This document shows positions 10,007 through 19,755 of a stretch of 64,000 bases of DNA, one piece after another. The notes under the pieces are model-generated. The model saw only the letters and a program-made list of their open reading frames with translations, was not told the origin of the DNA and did no database searches. Numbering within the stretch: the first letter of the stretch is position 1; each line of letters starts with the position of its first letter. The DNA comes from Oncomelania hupensis (Eukaryota > Mollusca > Gastropoda > Littorinimorpha > Pomatiopsidae), in contig CM072513.1 in the NCBI GenBank assembly GCA_036898135.1, positions 80,927,463 to 80,991,462 of the forward strand, given 5' to 3'. The position numbers and the translations under genes were made by a program.

Positions 10007-10513
10007 ACCCGGTACACATTGGTCGAAGGCTACCAGAAGCATACTTTAGTAGTCCCTCAACAGTCAATAAAGCATGCTCTCTCATGCTTCAGAGCACTGC
10101 TTCTTATACTCTTCAAGCTCTATAGTGACGGAAAAAGCGCAATTTCACTGTAAATATATACAGAATGTTTCTCTACAACATTCCGCTCTTTCCGTCTCAA
10201 AAACCCATTTGCCTTCTTGGATTCTGAAATTGTATGAAACCAAGTGAGGACACTATCTGGCGTCGACAAACGGTTCAAAAACATTCTCAAACGGTTCGTA
10301 AAAGACCTAGAAACAAATACAGTTTGACCTAATTCGTCCCCTTGAGAGGGACGAAACTTACATTTTGTATTTTCATGAGTTGATTGGTCAATGCTCCTAG
10401 GGCTTGAAGAGTATAGGAAGAAGTGCTCTGAAGCATGAGAGCATGCTTTGTGGCCTGTTGAGGCGACTACTCTAGCATGCTTCTAGTAGCCTTCGACCAA
10501 TGTGTATAGGGTG
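10007..10513. mobile_element. Foldback element FB-2 inside a (CTT)n array
   Basis: The left arm (10007-10121, starting CACCCGGTACACATTGGTCG) and right arm (10400-10513, inverse CACCCTATACACATTGGTCG) match over about 115 bp, including GCATGCTCTCATGCTTCAGA and TATACTCTTCAAG. The roughly 280-bp centre is non-coding and includes TTCGTCCCCTTGAGAGGG, a near-palindrome resembling the centre of the element at 30103. Both outer flanks are CTT repeats. Confidence 0.8.
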
Positions 10514-10541
10514 TCCTCTTCTTCTTCTTCTTCTTCTTCTT

Positions 10542-11078
10542 TGTCACGACTCGGTTTTCTAAACCTGTGATGATAGGGTCTCTAAACCTGTGGTAGAGGA
10601 AGGAATGTGATGGATAAATTAACGTTTATGGATAAGTTTGAAAATAGTGGAATTAGAACACGTGCATGTTTTTGGGTTGTTAATTTTGTCTCGTCATCCT
10701 AAATTGGTCAAGATTGCCGCTATATGGGTATGACAGCAGGCGTGTATTATCACGTGCATGCCGCGCAAGTTTTGCAGTTATCGATGTGCGCACTAAATTA
10801 GAGGATGCACGCAAATAAAACTGCTGTATTCGGCCAAACTGGTCAGTCACAGAGAGAAGTTTTACTCTAGTACCAGCAGTTTTCGAGGGGGAATTGTTCG
10901 GTCGTATGTGGTTTTTTACTATCTGCCGATGTCGTCCTTCTGTGGCGGTCCTGTGAGGCGGATCCAGTGGTGAACTGATATCCTGCGGAAGAGAAGAGAG
11001 CTGCATGTGCAACTGTGACCACTCGGACCTGTCTTGTTCTGTGGTGTGTCGTCTTGTCCGGACCGAGTATAGCACCAG
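10542..11078. other. No convincing gene
   Basis: Minus-strand open frames overlap here but have no recognisable domain or splice structure. The duplicated phrase CTAAACCTGTGATGATAGGG / CTAAACCTGTGG (10559-10590) is the only repeat noted. Confidence 0.4.
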
Positions 11079-11420
11079 TATGGCAGGCGGAAAGGGCCAA
11101 TTGATCGATACAAAGCATCGATGCAAAGTATCGATACTGTTCTAAAAGGTATCGATACTTTGTATCGATTCCTTTCCTTATTAGGAAAAGGATCCATACG
11201 TTGTATCGATACTTTTCCTTATTAGGAAAAGGATCCATACTTTGAACGAGCACTTCCGACAATTGTCGAAGCCAATGCCACTAAAGTCATACAAAAGTAG
11301 GATCGGAATAGCCCTATCACTTCCTCTTGCTTGGAAGAAATGGCTGCGGAAAGATTAGTGCACGTTGAGCTGTTTCGAAAGTATGGATACTTTCTGAAAA
11401 AGTATAGATACTTTTCCTAA
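11079..11420. repeat. ATCGAT palindrome-rich segment related to FB-1
   Basis: Starts TATGGCAGGCGGAAAGGG, resembling the FB-1 end, and carries repeated GTATCGATAC and TTCCTTATTAGGAAAAGG palindromes plus GAACGAGCACTTCCGA as in FB-1. No matching right terminus was found, so it is probably a truncated or rearranged FB-1 relative. Confidence 0.55.
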
Positions 11421-11909
11421 TAAGGAAAAAAACATTCTCAAACATTTGTGAAATTGTGTAGGCTGTAGGAAAAAACACTTCAAAGAAAATCATTATCTCA
11501 TTTATTATTATTGTTTACCAGTTTTGTTTTAATTGTAGTTAAAGGGTGATCGTGGGTTAAACGGGTGGGTTAACAAGATATATAAATATGTAGGTTAGTT
11601 TGGTTTTTGTGTGAATAAAAAGGTTGTAACTGTTCCTTCTGGTGTTTTATGTCGTAGTTTTGGGGGGTGGTTGTTTTTGTGTTGAGGCAGTGGACGTGAC
11701 ATTCTTCTTCTTCTTCTTCCGTCACTTTCTCCTCCTCTTCCTGTGTCCCATATGCGAAACTGGCCCCAAGGGAAAAATACAGCTGCGGCCTCTGATAAAA
11801 CACATGAACACGAAGTGTGTTTGTGTGGACCCAAATCTATTAACGGCAACTTAAATCTCTGTTTTCATAACAACCTTCCAAGTGCTAGCGTGAGCGTGAG
11901 CGAAAGCGG

Positions 11910-11940
<31 letters not shown>

Positions 11941-12446
11941 AGAGGGAGGGAGAGAGACAGAGAGGGAGGGGGAAAGAAAAGGAGAGAGAGAGTGAAGAGA
12001 GAGTATGAATGAGAGAGATTGAGAGGTTGAGAGAGAGGGTGGGGGAAAGGAGAGTTTAAAAGATGGAAAGAAAAGGGTGGGGGAGGAGAGAGAGGAGGAG
12101 TTGTGGGTGCGTGTGTGGGGGATGGGGGTGAGGAATAGATGGAATTGGGGGAGGAGGGTGCGCAAATCAAACGTGATTTCTGGAATACAATATTTATTGA
12201 TGACCAGTTAAAATACTATTTTCATTTACAACCCGAGAAGTTCGATGTGCGTGTGTGTAGATGTGTGTGCGTGCATGTGTGTGTTTGTGTGGGCGTGTGT
12301 CGTTATGTTGTGCGGGCATGTCTGTTCGTGCGGGTCTTTGTGTCTGTGTTTGAGTGTACAACACAACACAACAAATCTTTATTATCCCAAAAAGAATACA
12401 CGATAGTCCGCTATCGTCCACATCACACTCATCGAAAACAGTACCC
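11421..12446. other. Low-complexity non-coding DNA
   Basis: Contains a purine-rich tract (11908-12110, mainly GA), a GT-rich tract (12245-12350) and a short minus-strand retroposon tail at about 12358-12425 (AACACAACAAATCTTTATTATCCC). No gene is seen. Confidence 0.6.
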
Positions 12447-12822
12447 CCGTTGAAGTGCCGGGGTTTTCTGTATAAATAGTATCCCCACTTTGTGGAAATG
12501 TAATACTTTAAATTACCACTGTTTCTGTCAATCGCATGTGTTCTTTCTCGTTCCTAATCCGTTCTATCAATCTACTGCCTTCTTCGCTAGACCAGCCACA
12601 TACATTTCTTTTTTCAATTGAAAACTCTTGGAGTCTGTTGGGTGAGCTTGAGGATATTGGACGCTTTCAGCCTAATGGTCACTAGGGCTTTCTATGTATT
12701 ATTATTTAGCAATGCAGACATTTTATATGTATGTGTTTTGTTAATATCTTATAATGTAGTTTATATTCTATTTTGTTCTTTTAAACGTGGGTTCGATACA
12801 TTAGAGTAAATCATCAGCGTCC
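12447..12822 (+). mobile_element. F5 retroposon copy 1 (3' truncated)
   Basis: Matches the first two thirds of the F5 family: CCGGGGTTTTCTGTATAAAT, ATATTGGACGCTTTC, TATATGTATGTGTTTTGTT, GGGTTCGATA. It breaks off at CAGCGTCCC, where a minus-strand SINE-2 begins. More diverged than the copies at 16729 and 35-41 kb. Confidence 0.75.
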
Positions 12823-12825
12823 CTT

Positions 12826-12993
12826 GTAACTGTAGATTATAGTCACACGACACCGAAGCGTATAGGCGACTACTGGTCACATTATTCTGACACCAGCGAA
12901 CCAGTTGAAGGTAAGGGGAAAATAATATGGTCACATTGGCCAATCCGGGATTCGAACCAGGTACCTTTCGGTTACTAGTAAGACGCTCTACCA
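12826..12993 (-). mobile_element. SINE-2 copy a
   Basis: The minus strand carries the tRNA-like head with B-box GGTTCGAATCC, the body (CCTTACCTTCAACTGGTTCG, GTGTCAGAATAATGTGACC) and the end GTCGTGTGACTATAATCTAC. It matches 18047, 21176 and 48634. The A-box end is cut at about 12993. Confidence 0.8.
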
Positions 12994-13320
12994 ACTTCCA
13001 AGTCTTTATTTGTTGTTCCTGGGCACAAGCAGTGTAGGACTAAGAGGTATGGCCGAGGTCTTCCAGATACACTGCACCGGTCTGGTGGAATGCTCTTCCA
13101 GAAGGCATAAAAAGAGCAGACTCTGTCGGTGCATTTCGCAGAAACTTGAAAACACATTTCTTCTCTTCTTGCTAATCTGGATGTATAATTATCTGATCTC
13201 ATCCCAATTTCATAAGTCATTGCGTGAAAGTATTGCATAAATGTTAATTGACTGGTCTGCCTGCTAGAATGTGTTGAGCGATTGTGAAGAAGTTAAAATG
13301 TTAAGTTATGATGTATGCAC
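12994..13320 (+). pseudogene. CR1/L2-like LINE, C-terminal relic
   Basis: One plus-strand frame reads RYTAPVWWNALPEGIKRADS then VGAFRRNLKTHFF (about 13064-13162). This resembles the conserved end of many CR1/L2/I-type pol proteins (a WN-LP-motif and a F-R-LK-F motif). Stop codons lie nearby and nothing upstream continues it, so this is a short 5'-truncated fossil. The following sequence to 13320 would be its 3' UTR. Confidence 0.55.
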
Positions 13321-13365
13321 CCTTCCCGCCACTGTCTCTGTGTGTGTGTGTGTGTGTGTGGGTGT

Positions 13366-13606
13366 GTACTTGTAAAACGTCACGAATGAGGAACGGAATT
13401 TGCCTTTTTTAGTACAAAATGAGGTAATTTTGTCGTTCCCCGTTTGTCTGGCGTTCCTCATTTGTTCTAAGTACATGGCAGTGTAGTTGTAGTGCATGTG
13501 CTTCACAAAGTGTACTTTAAGTGCACGTGCACTACAACTACACTTCACGAAGTGTAGTTGTAGTGCATGTGCACTACAAGTACACTTGGCCAAGTGTAGT
13601 TGTAGT
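13366..13606. mobile_element. Foldback element FB-3 (nested palindromes)
   Basis: Begins ACTTGTAAAACG right after a (GT)n array. An inverted pair GAATGAGGAACG / CGTTCCTCATT is followed by a nested palindromic stretch (13490-13606) built from GTGTAGTTGTAGTGCATGTG and its complement. The order of parts parallels the element at 30103. The right end is not defined; at 13607 an F5-type tail begins. Confidence 0.6.
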
Positions 13607-13670
13607 GCATGTGATTCGGCTCTCTGCAGTCCGCTGGACTCTAAAAGAAAAAAGACTAAATAACTAACTA
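13607..13670 (+). mobile_element. F5B tail fragment
   Basis: GATTCGGCTCTCTGCAGTCC followed by GCTGGACTC and a CTAACTAA-type tail matches the alternative 3' end of the F5 family (20571-20660 minus strand, 54982-55050). A (CT)n array follows at 13686-13739. Confidence 0.65.
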
Positions 13671-13681
13671 AATCGAAAACT

Positions 13682-13741
<60 letters not shown>

Positions 13742-14053
13742 TCTCCATACACACCGACACACACAGATCACAGCTGAGGGAGCCAAGCATGCAGTTGCCA
13801 GTCTTGATATCACAAGATATGACATGTGACGGGATTATAATACAAGACGCGTGTGTATGTGTGTGTTAGCGTGCCGGCGTATGTGTGTGTATGCGTGTGT
13901 CTGTGTGTGTGAAATAGAGAGAAACAGTAGAGGGGAAGGAGGGTATTGAGGAAAGCAAATATGTCATTTTTAATGACAACGCTAATACTGTGTTTTCAGA
14001 ACTGCATATGCGTTTGCTTGCTTTTGAGTATTTGTGAAAGAGAGTTGCGTGTT

Positions 14054-14089
<36 letters not shown>

Positions 14090-14099
14090 TCAGAGAGAA

Positions 14100-14560
14100 A
14101 GAGACAGACGGACGGACAGACAGACAGAATTTCAGACAAGCAAAGACAAATGTGTTTAACAAATTCAAACAGAATTTCAGGAAAACGACATTTGGACAAA
14201 TCTGTCAGAATTTATTTGTAGGAATTCATTTTTAAGACAAGTTAGACAAAACCAGACCGAATTTTACACATAATTTCAGACAGCTTAGACAGAATTTTAG
14301 GCAACCTAAACAGAATTTTTGACAGCCTACAAAAAAAATTCTTGATACAATTTTAGACCAGTTAGACAGTATTTTTAAAAGACAAACTATTAACACAAAT
14401 TCAAACAAAGCAAGATAGAATTCTACACGGGAATGTCAGACAAAACTACTATAATTATACTGATCAGGCAGCGGTTTCTATAGTGGGAGATGATAGAAAA
14501 ATCAGCCAGACAGAATTTCAGGGCAAAACAAAGACAGAAATGTGTGAACAGATTACTAGG
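14100..14560. repeat. Degenerate ACAGAATTTCAGAC tandem-like region
   Basis: The phrases CAGACAGAATTTCAGACA, AAACAGAATTTCAGG, TAGACAGAATTTTAGGCA and AACAGAATTTTTGACAG recur at irregular spacing (roughly 20-40 bp) over 460 bp. This looks like an old, decayed minisatellite. 13740-14100 holds GT/GA arrays (14054-14092), and 14561-14935 shows nothing. Confidence 0.5.
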
Positions 14561-14935
14561 AAAGAAATTTTCGGAGAAACGCACACCCTATAGACTACAT
14601 TTCAAGAAAACTGGAAGTAATCTAAGACGGGACCAGAACGATCGCGAGCATGCCAACGGTCATTAAGGCTCAAATCCATGAGCGACCTTAGGTTAAAAAC
14701 CACTTCAACGTTCATTTCAAGCAAGTTTCGAAAGCCTATCTGATGGGAGATGCACACGCCCAGGGCAGAGTTTCGAGGTAAAATGATCAGTGTAAGTACA
14801 GAAACGGGGGCCTTAGACCTAATCTGCAGTTTGGGAGCAAGGTGGTGCTGTGTGCGGCGTAAGGGTTGTCGTGACCAAAAGCAATTCTATTTGCAGCGCG
14901 CAAAAACTTGAAAGGCGTTTGAACACCAAGCGAGC

Positions 14936-15143
14936 TAGAGAGAGAGAGAGAAGAGAGGGGGAGGGCAGAAAGGAAGGGAGGAGAGAGACAGATAGAGAGA
15001 CAGAGAGAGAAAGAGAGGGGAAGGGTGGAGGGTGGGGTGGGGGGAGCAGGAAATAATATTCCTGCATGTAGGAACCAATGCACACACACACACACACAAA
15101 CTGGACAAAGAGGTAGGCAGGCACACACCGAGAGACTTGTTTG

Positions 15144-15185
<42 letters not shown>

Positions 15186-15187
15186 AG

Positions 15188-15259
<72 letters not shown>

Positions 15260-15326
15260 CGACGATGATGACGACGACGATGATGATGATGACGACGACG
15301 ATGATGATGATGACGACGACGACGAC

Positions 15327-15385
<59 letters not shown>

Positions 15386-15410
15386 CAATGTTGATGATGA
15401 CAATGTTGAT
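14936..15410. repeat. Purine tract, (GA)n and long (ATG)n array
   Basis: G/A-rich sequence (14936-15050), a (GA)n array (15149-15185) and about 220 bp of ATG/ACG trinucleotides (15187-15410). The long open frames here (poly-Ser, poly-Met, poly-Ile) are artefacts of the repeat. 15411-15885 is AT-rich with only repeat R6 (15838-15885). Confidence 0.95.
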
Positions 15411-15885
15411 GATGATAATGCTATACAATAAAGCAATGCAATCATAGAAAGTTGTCACTGTTTTTAAGGATAGCATTGAAAACGGGAATGATTCACAAAA
15501 CAAAACAAAAACCGAACAAAAACAATTATATAAATAAAAATAAAAATTCTATTGAACACTGATTAACCATACAGAACAAAGAAGAGTAACTCTTAGCTAC
15601 ATATCGTAATTGGGAACACAGAGTTATAGTTCGTGTTTCGACTAATAATGATGGTGACCGATTAACGAGATGGCGCCGAGTTATGGCCAGAGTAGGCTAA
15701 CAGCTGCAGTGTTTTTGTATTAGCACCAACGCTGGCTAAATTTACATTTCTTGTTTTTTTTTCGTTGGTTTTGTTCACTTTGCAATAAAACATTTTGGGT
15801 TATATCCTAGGAGTATGGATTAAATGGACCTACTTTGACCACGCCCCTTCGACAGATCCGTTTAACATTCACAATGAGTATTGGT

Positions 15886-16187
15886 AAGGTAAAGGTAAAG
15901 GTAGTCCCATAGCCTTGTGGCCGTAGGGGAGCGTGATGTTGGAGATCGCACTTATCTTGGGCCAGCGTAATGAGGGTGATGCCCATCTCTCTCCATCGCT
16001 GCTTTACCTTCCCCACCCTTAAGAGAGTAGGTAGGCAGTCACAGTTGAGTCAACTGGGGGCGTTGTTATTTGTCGCTTCACGTTTTGCGGTCACCCATCC
16101 AAGTGCTAACTGCACTGGACGATGTTTAACTTGCGTGTCGCGAGTAGCGAGTGCTCCGACCACTGCGCTATCCGACACCCAATAAGT
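15886..16187 (-). mobile_element. SINE-5S copy 1 (tRNA-like head fused to 5S rRNA-like segment)
   Basis: On the minus strand the head GATAGCGCAGTGGTCGGAGC resembles a pol III A-box region. It is followed by a 5S rRNA 3'-half-like segment (16135-16087: GTTAAACATCGTCCAGTGC, then TTAGCACTTGGATGGGTGAC). A shared body continues to a (CTTTAC)n-like 3' end near 15889. The copy at 52010-52299 has the same parts in the same order, and 42026-42122 has head plus 5S part only. 5S-derived SINEs (SINE3 type) and chimeric forms are known in animals. Confidence 0.8.
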
Positions 16188-16275
16188 ATTGCCCCTCTTA
16201 AAAAATTAGCTTGCAAAAAAAAAAAAATCTATTTCGAAAGTATTGTTTGTTTTTGTTTTTACATCAATAAATCCT

Positions 16276-16332
16276 CTCTCTCCCTCCCTCTCTCTCTTTC
16301 TTTCTTTCTCTCTTTTGTCTCTCTTTCCCCCC

Positions 16333-16367
<35 letters not shown>

Positions 16368-16435
16368 GTCTCTCTCTCTCTCCCTCTCTCTCTCTCTCTC
16401 GCTCTCTCTCTCTCTCCCCCTCTCTCTCTCTATCT
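16276..16435. repeat. (CT)n-rich microsatellite
   Basis: About 160 bp of CT with TTTC and CCCC interruptions. Next to it, 16436-16728 is AT-rich with no feature. Confidence 0.95.
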
Positions 16436-16728
16436 GTGTACAAAAACTTAACCCAAACCTGCTGGAATAGTATATTGTAAAATTATAATAATTATGACTG
16501 TACAGACTGGAAGTTTTCTTTATATTTGATTTCATGACTAATCTGTACTATTGACATAATGTAAAATGTTCCGGTTTAATTTCAATATTGTATGCATAAT
16601 AGCTATAATTGTATTTATTCATGTTCTGTATTATTAATGTTTTTGTATTCATGCAGGTTTTGGAATTTAAAAAAAAAGTTGATTATAAACAAAAATATAT
16701 AAATTGAGTAGTTTTTGTGCCTTTTGTG

Positions 16729-17300
16729 CCTTGGGGTACCGGGGGTTTCAGTATAAATAGTATCCCCACTTTCTGGAAATTTAGTGCTTTAAATTCCCAC
16801 TGTCGCTGTCCTTCTCATGTTTTTCTTTTTCATTTATGCTCTGTTCTATCAATCTGCTATACTATCTTCTTCTTCCTTGACCAGTCACCTACCAGTAGTA
16901 CCTTTTATCTTGAAAACTCTTCCGGGACAAGACTCCTCATTTGTGTGTGAGGTCTGTTGGATCAGCTTGGGAATATTGGACGCTTTCTGTCATGTGGTCA
17001 CTGGGGCTTCCTATGATGTTATTATTTAGCAATGTAGGCATTTTATATGTATGTGTTTTGTTGATAATTTATAATGATGTTTGTATTCTATTTTGTTTTT
17101 GTAAACGGGGGTTCGATAAATTAGAGTATAGCCTCAGCGTCCCCTGCGTGGGATGTCTTTATTGTAAAGTGACTGGCTGGTGGAGAGCCTTCAGTTTTAC
17201 CACTAAGGTTGTTTCAGCAGATCTTTTATGCGGATCGGGGGTTGTCCGGTCCTGATTTGGCTCGGAAGAGTCCGCTGGACCTAAAGCAATAATCATGCAA
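16729..17300 (+). mobile_element. F5 retroposon copy 2 (about full length)
   Basis: Begins TTGGGGTACCGGGGGTTTCA then GTATAAATAG, and ends GGAAGAGTCCGCTGGACCTA then AAGCAATAATCATG. Nine or so related copies are in this window (12447, 19756, 20571, 35801, 35886, 36551, 39862, 40456). A 104-codon open frame (16941-17255) is shared by several copies, but only because the copies are recent; no known domain is seen. The short simple 3' tails ((TAATG)n or (CAAT)n) and variable 5' truncation suggest a retroposon, perhaps the 3' end of an unseen LINE. Confidence 0.8.
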
Positions 17301-17384
17301 CGTAATGTGCCTGTTAACAGCAACCGCCAGCTGCCTTTCTAGCGCTATGAATATCATGGAGTTGATCGCACAGCGTATAGGGGT

Positions 17385-17880
17385 ACCGTTAACAGGGGAA
17401 ACCACTCCCAGTCAAAACAGAATTGCAAAACTTTACACTTGAGCGGTTAGTGTGAGCAACGAAAGCCCACTTGGCTATTGTTTCGGATGAGAGTATAAAC
17501 CGAGGTCAAGCCTCGTCTGTGCACGCACGCATTCCATAGCACGGGCTTTGAAGATCCTGACGCTCACGTCCTAGACGGGTAAGTGTCGGCTACATAAATA
17601 CACCCAGCACGCACTAGGTCCCTTCTCTCCATCCCCGGTCGCCCAGCATTGTGCTCAGTCGTCTGGTCGTCAGACTATGCGCCCAAAGATTGCGGGCGGG
17701 CGCCTCGGGTGGCTTGAGTTAGATCCTGTATCGGCCAGCTGAGCTGGTAACGCCCTATATAAACAAATACATAATACCAATGCGGATTTTAGGCTAAACT
17801 CATTGTCGCCAAAAGTAAACAAATACACAATAACAATGCGGATTTTAGGCTAAACTCGTTTTCGTCAAAAGTAAACAATG
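17385..17880 (+). repeat. Dispersed repeat R17, split by F4
   Basis: Matches 850-1120 (AACAGGGGAAACCACTCCC, GTGAGCAACGAAAGCCCA, CAATGCGGATTTTAGGC) but is interrupted at 17482-17765 by an F4 element. The right part (about 17762-17875) contains two tandem copies of a 58-bp unit beginning AAACAAATACATAATACC. Confidence 0.65.
17482..17765 (+). mobile_element. F4 repeat copy (SINE/LINE 3' end type)
   Basis: Runs from GGATGAGAGTATAAACCGAG through GATCCTGACGCTCACG, ATTGTGCTCAGTCGTC, GATCCTGTATCGGCCAGC to CGCCCTATATAAAC. Relatives are at 38822, 49945, 52780 and 53395 (plus) and 48835 (minus). The CGCTATATAAA-like end resembles the 3' ends of CR1/L2-type LINEs and the SINEs that use them. Confidence 0.7.
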
Positions 17881-18046
17881 CCTTCGAGTTTAAACCTATC
17901 AAACTAACCCTAATGAGCCAAAAAACTCCACCTTCGGGGAAGACAATCCGATAGAGTGCGCCTAGGGTAGCGTACTTCCGAGGTAGTAAATAGGCCTACG
18001 TGATCGAGCCCCTTGTAATAACTGTACACCGTGTTGCGTCACGCCA

Positions 18047-18240
18047 TGTGGGGCCGGGTAGCTCAGTAGGTAAGAGCGTCTTGCTAGTAACCGAAAGGTC
18101 GCTGGTTCGAATCCCGGATTGGTCAACGTGTGATCATATTATTTTCCCCTTTACCAACAACTGGCCCGCTGGTGTCAGTATAAATCGGTCCAGTAGTCAC
18201 CTATATGCGAAAGTGTCGTGTGACTATAATCTACAAACAA
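18047..18240 (+). mobile_element. SINE-2 copy b
   Basis: A-box TAGCTCAGTAGG, anticodon-loop-like CTAGTAA (as in threonine tRNAs), B-box GGTTCGAATCC, body ending GTCGTGTGACTATAATCTAC and a short CAACAACAA tail. Almost identical to 21176-21378. The tRNA-like head cannot form a proper anticodon stem, so this is a SINE and not a tRNA gene. Confidence 0.9.
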
Positions 18241-18308
18241 CAACAACGTCACGCCATCTACTGGAGTACCGAACTCTATAAAAATTTGTTATTATTAATA
18301 TATATTAT

Positions 18309-18960
18309 ATGACAAGACTATTTAAAAAAATTATGTATGATTTCAGACTTGAGTCGTATGATCGAAATGACAACTTTGGCAAAGGAGACATAGCAACACC
18401 GGAGTTCAAAATGGAGTTACCACCTATCACTAACTACAAAGACTTGCATATAGAAGTACATATACCTAACATCAGCACAGAGCAGGTTGCAGCCTTTTTG
18501 AATCCCATGAGCAAAGATATAGACAAAAAGCTAAAGATTTGTACCAGAACAAATATGTCAATGATGTTAGAGCTTGCATCCAGTCATCAGTTACTTACAT
18601 TCATGCTGAAGTTCGGGCTGAAATGAAAACTGGTCTTATGTACAAAGTTGACATTTCTTTGACAGAAAAAGGAACAGTTTTGGAATGTCAGTGTGAATGC
18701 GCTGCAGGCATGGGGCCTTCTGCACACTGTAAGCATGTAAGATGTGTCTTGCTCGGCCTGACAGACTTTTCACAAAATAAATCGTTTGTAGTACTGACAA
18801 CATGTACATAATCACTCCAAACATTTCACCAAGCAACAAAATATTTGGGGTCGCCTATGAAAGCTTATACCGACATCAAAAAAGACTTAAAACTGTAGAT
18901 TTTGATCCACGACCTGAACATGAAAGTACGCGACTATTGGCGCACCTATCGGCTGAACAT
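18309..18960 (+). pseudogene. SWIM zinc-finger protein fragment, broken
   Basis: Two overlapping frames encode parts of one protein. The first (18309-18626) reads LPPITNYKDLHIEVHIPNIS and then STEQVAAFL; the second (from about 18537) reads ALYQNKYVNDV-like sequence, then MYKVDISLTEKGTVLECQCE and CAAGMGPSAHCKHVRCVLLG. The CxC...CxH pattern (C-Q-C...C-K-H) is a SWIM zinc finger, as found in many invertebrate proteins of unknown role that also carry a YqaJ-type nuclease. A one-base shift near 18537 and a TAA at 18809-18811 (the same frame then continues SLQTFHQATKYLGSPMKAYT) break it. TATGATTTCAG before 18347 could be a splice acceptor, so this may be a decayed exon rather than a retrocopy. Confidence 0.65.
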
Positions 18961-19755
18961 TTGCATATTCAAGGGAAATAATTTTAATATTTTGGCCCAT
19001 TGGGGTCTTTGGCTTTTACTTCCCAAAAGGACTTCCGCACGGGAGGTAATGGGTTAGTTAAATCTATAGTCTTCTAGGATTCGGCCGCATTTTGTGCAGT
19101 GCTTAACATCCTTTCTCTCGGATTTCTGATTGTGTACATTGTGCATGTGACGCCATTTTGGTACTGAGATCTTTGTAAATAATTTGATATTGTTATTCTT
19201 TTTTATTACAAAACTATTAAAATGAAATAAAAATTTTAAACTACAAATAGCATTAAAAATAAAAAAAAATTGGAAATAAAATAAAATCAAACATATAAAT
19301 ATAAATTTTAAATAAATACATTCGTAATAAAAAATAAAATTAGATTTTAACAGGTAAAGTATTCAGTTAAAAAAATCATGAGTCGTTGGTAATCTTTTTT
19401 TTTAAACTGGGAAAGAGATTTATTGACTTGATTTGATTTGATTTGATTGACTTGACATGACTTGATTTGATTTGATTTGACTTGACTTGAACTATGAAGG
19501 AAAATAGCGGTCAATCTCATGTCACGTTGTCACGATTACATTTGCGATTCAGAATTAATTGAAGTCAGTGACCTGAACGTGAAAAGTAAATAATGCCAAT
19601 TCATGGAACAAAACTATTACAATCAGTTTAGTTTATGTGAACAGTACATTAAAACTGAAGTGTTCATTTTTAACCAAACGTAGAACCACTTAGTGTGGCA
19701 GATAATTGAAAAAAAAATGTGGACAGATACGTGTGTATGTATGCTTGTACATTAC
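18961..19755. other. AT-rich non-coding; (TTGAT)/(TTGAC) tract
   Basis: No gene is seen. 19425-19490 is a TTGATTTGATTTGA / TTGACTTGA tract like the tail of the LINE at 45888-45911, and may be the end of another retroposon. Confidence 0.5.

Noticed and set aside
9802..10153. Poly-Leu, poly-Phe, poly-Lys and poly-Glu open frames
   Set aside because: Direct products of the (CTT)n arrays on either side of FB-2.
10680..11262. Overlapping minus-strand open frames up to 148 codons
   Set aside because: No known domain, no coherent exon structure, and the right part is generated by ATCGAT palindromes related to FB-1.
14787..15503. Long minus- and plus-strand open frames rich in Ser, Ile, Met or Leu
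   Set aside because: They are translations of (ATG)n, (GA)n and pyrimidine tracts; all three frames stay open, which is a property of the repeats and not of a gene.
16087..16135. 5S rRNA gene
   Set aside because: Only the 3' half is similar and it is embedded in a repeated SINE; no full 5S gene is present.
16941..17255. A 104-codon open frame recurring in several F5 copies
   Set aside because: The copies are recent, so shared frames are expected by descent; no domain, and other copies have stops and truncations. Kept only as part of the F5 description.
18047..18120. Apparent tRNA gene
   Set aside because: Good A and B boxes, but the anticodon stem does not pair, and the unit recurs with the same 120-bp body at 21176, 48634 and 12826; it is a SINE head.
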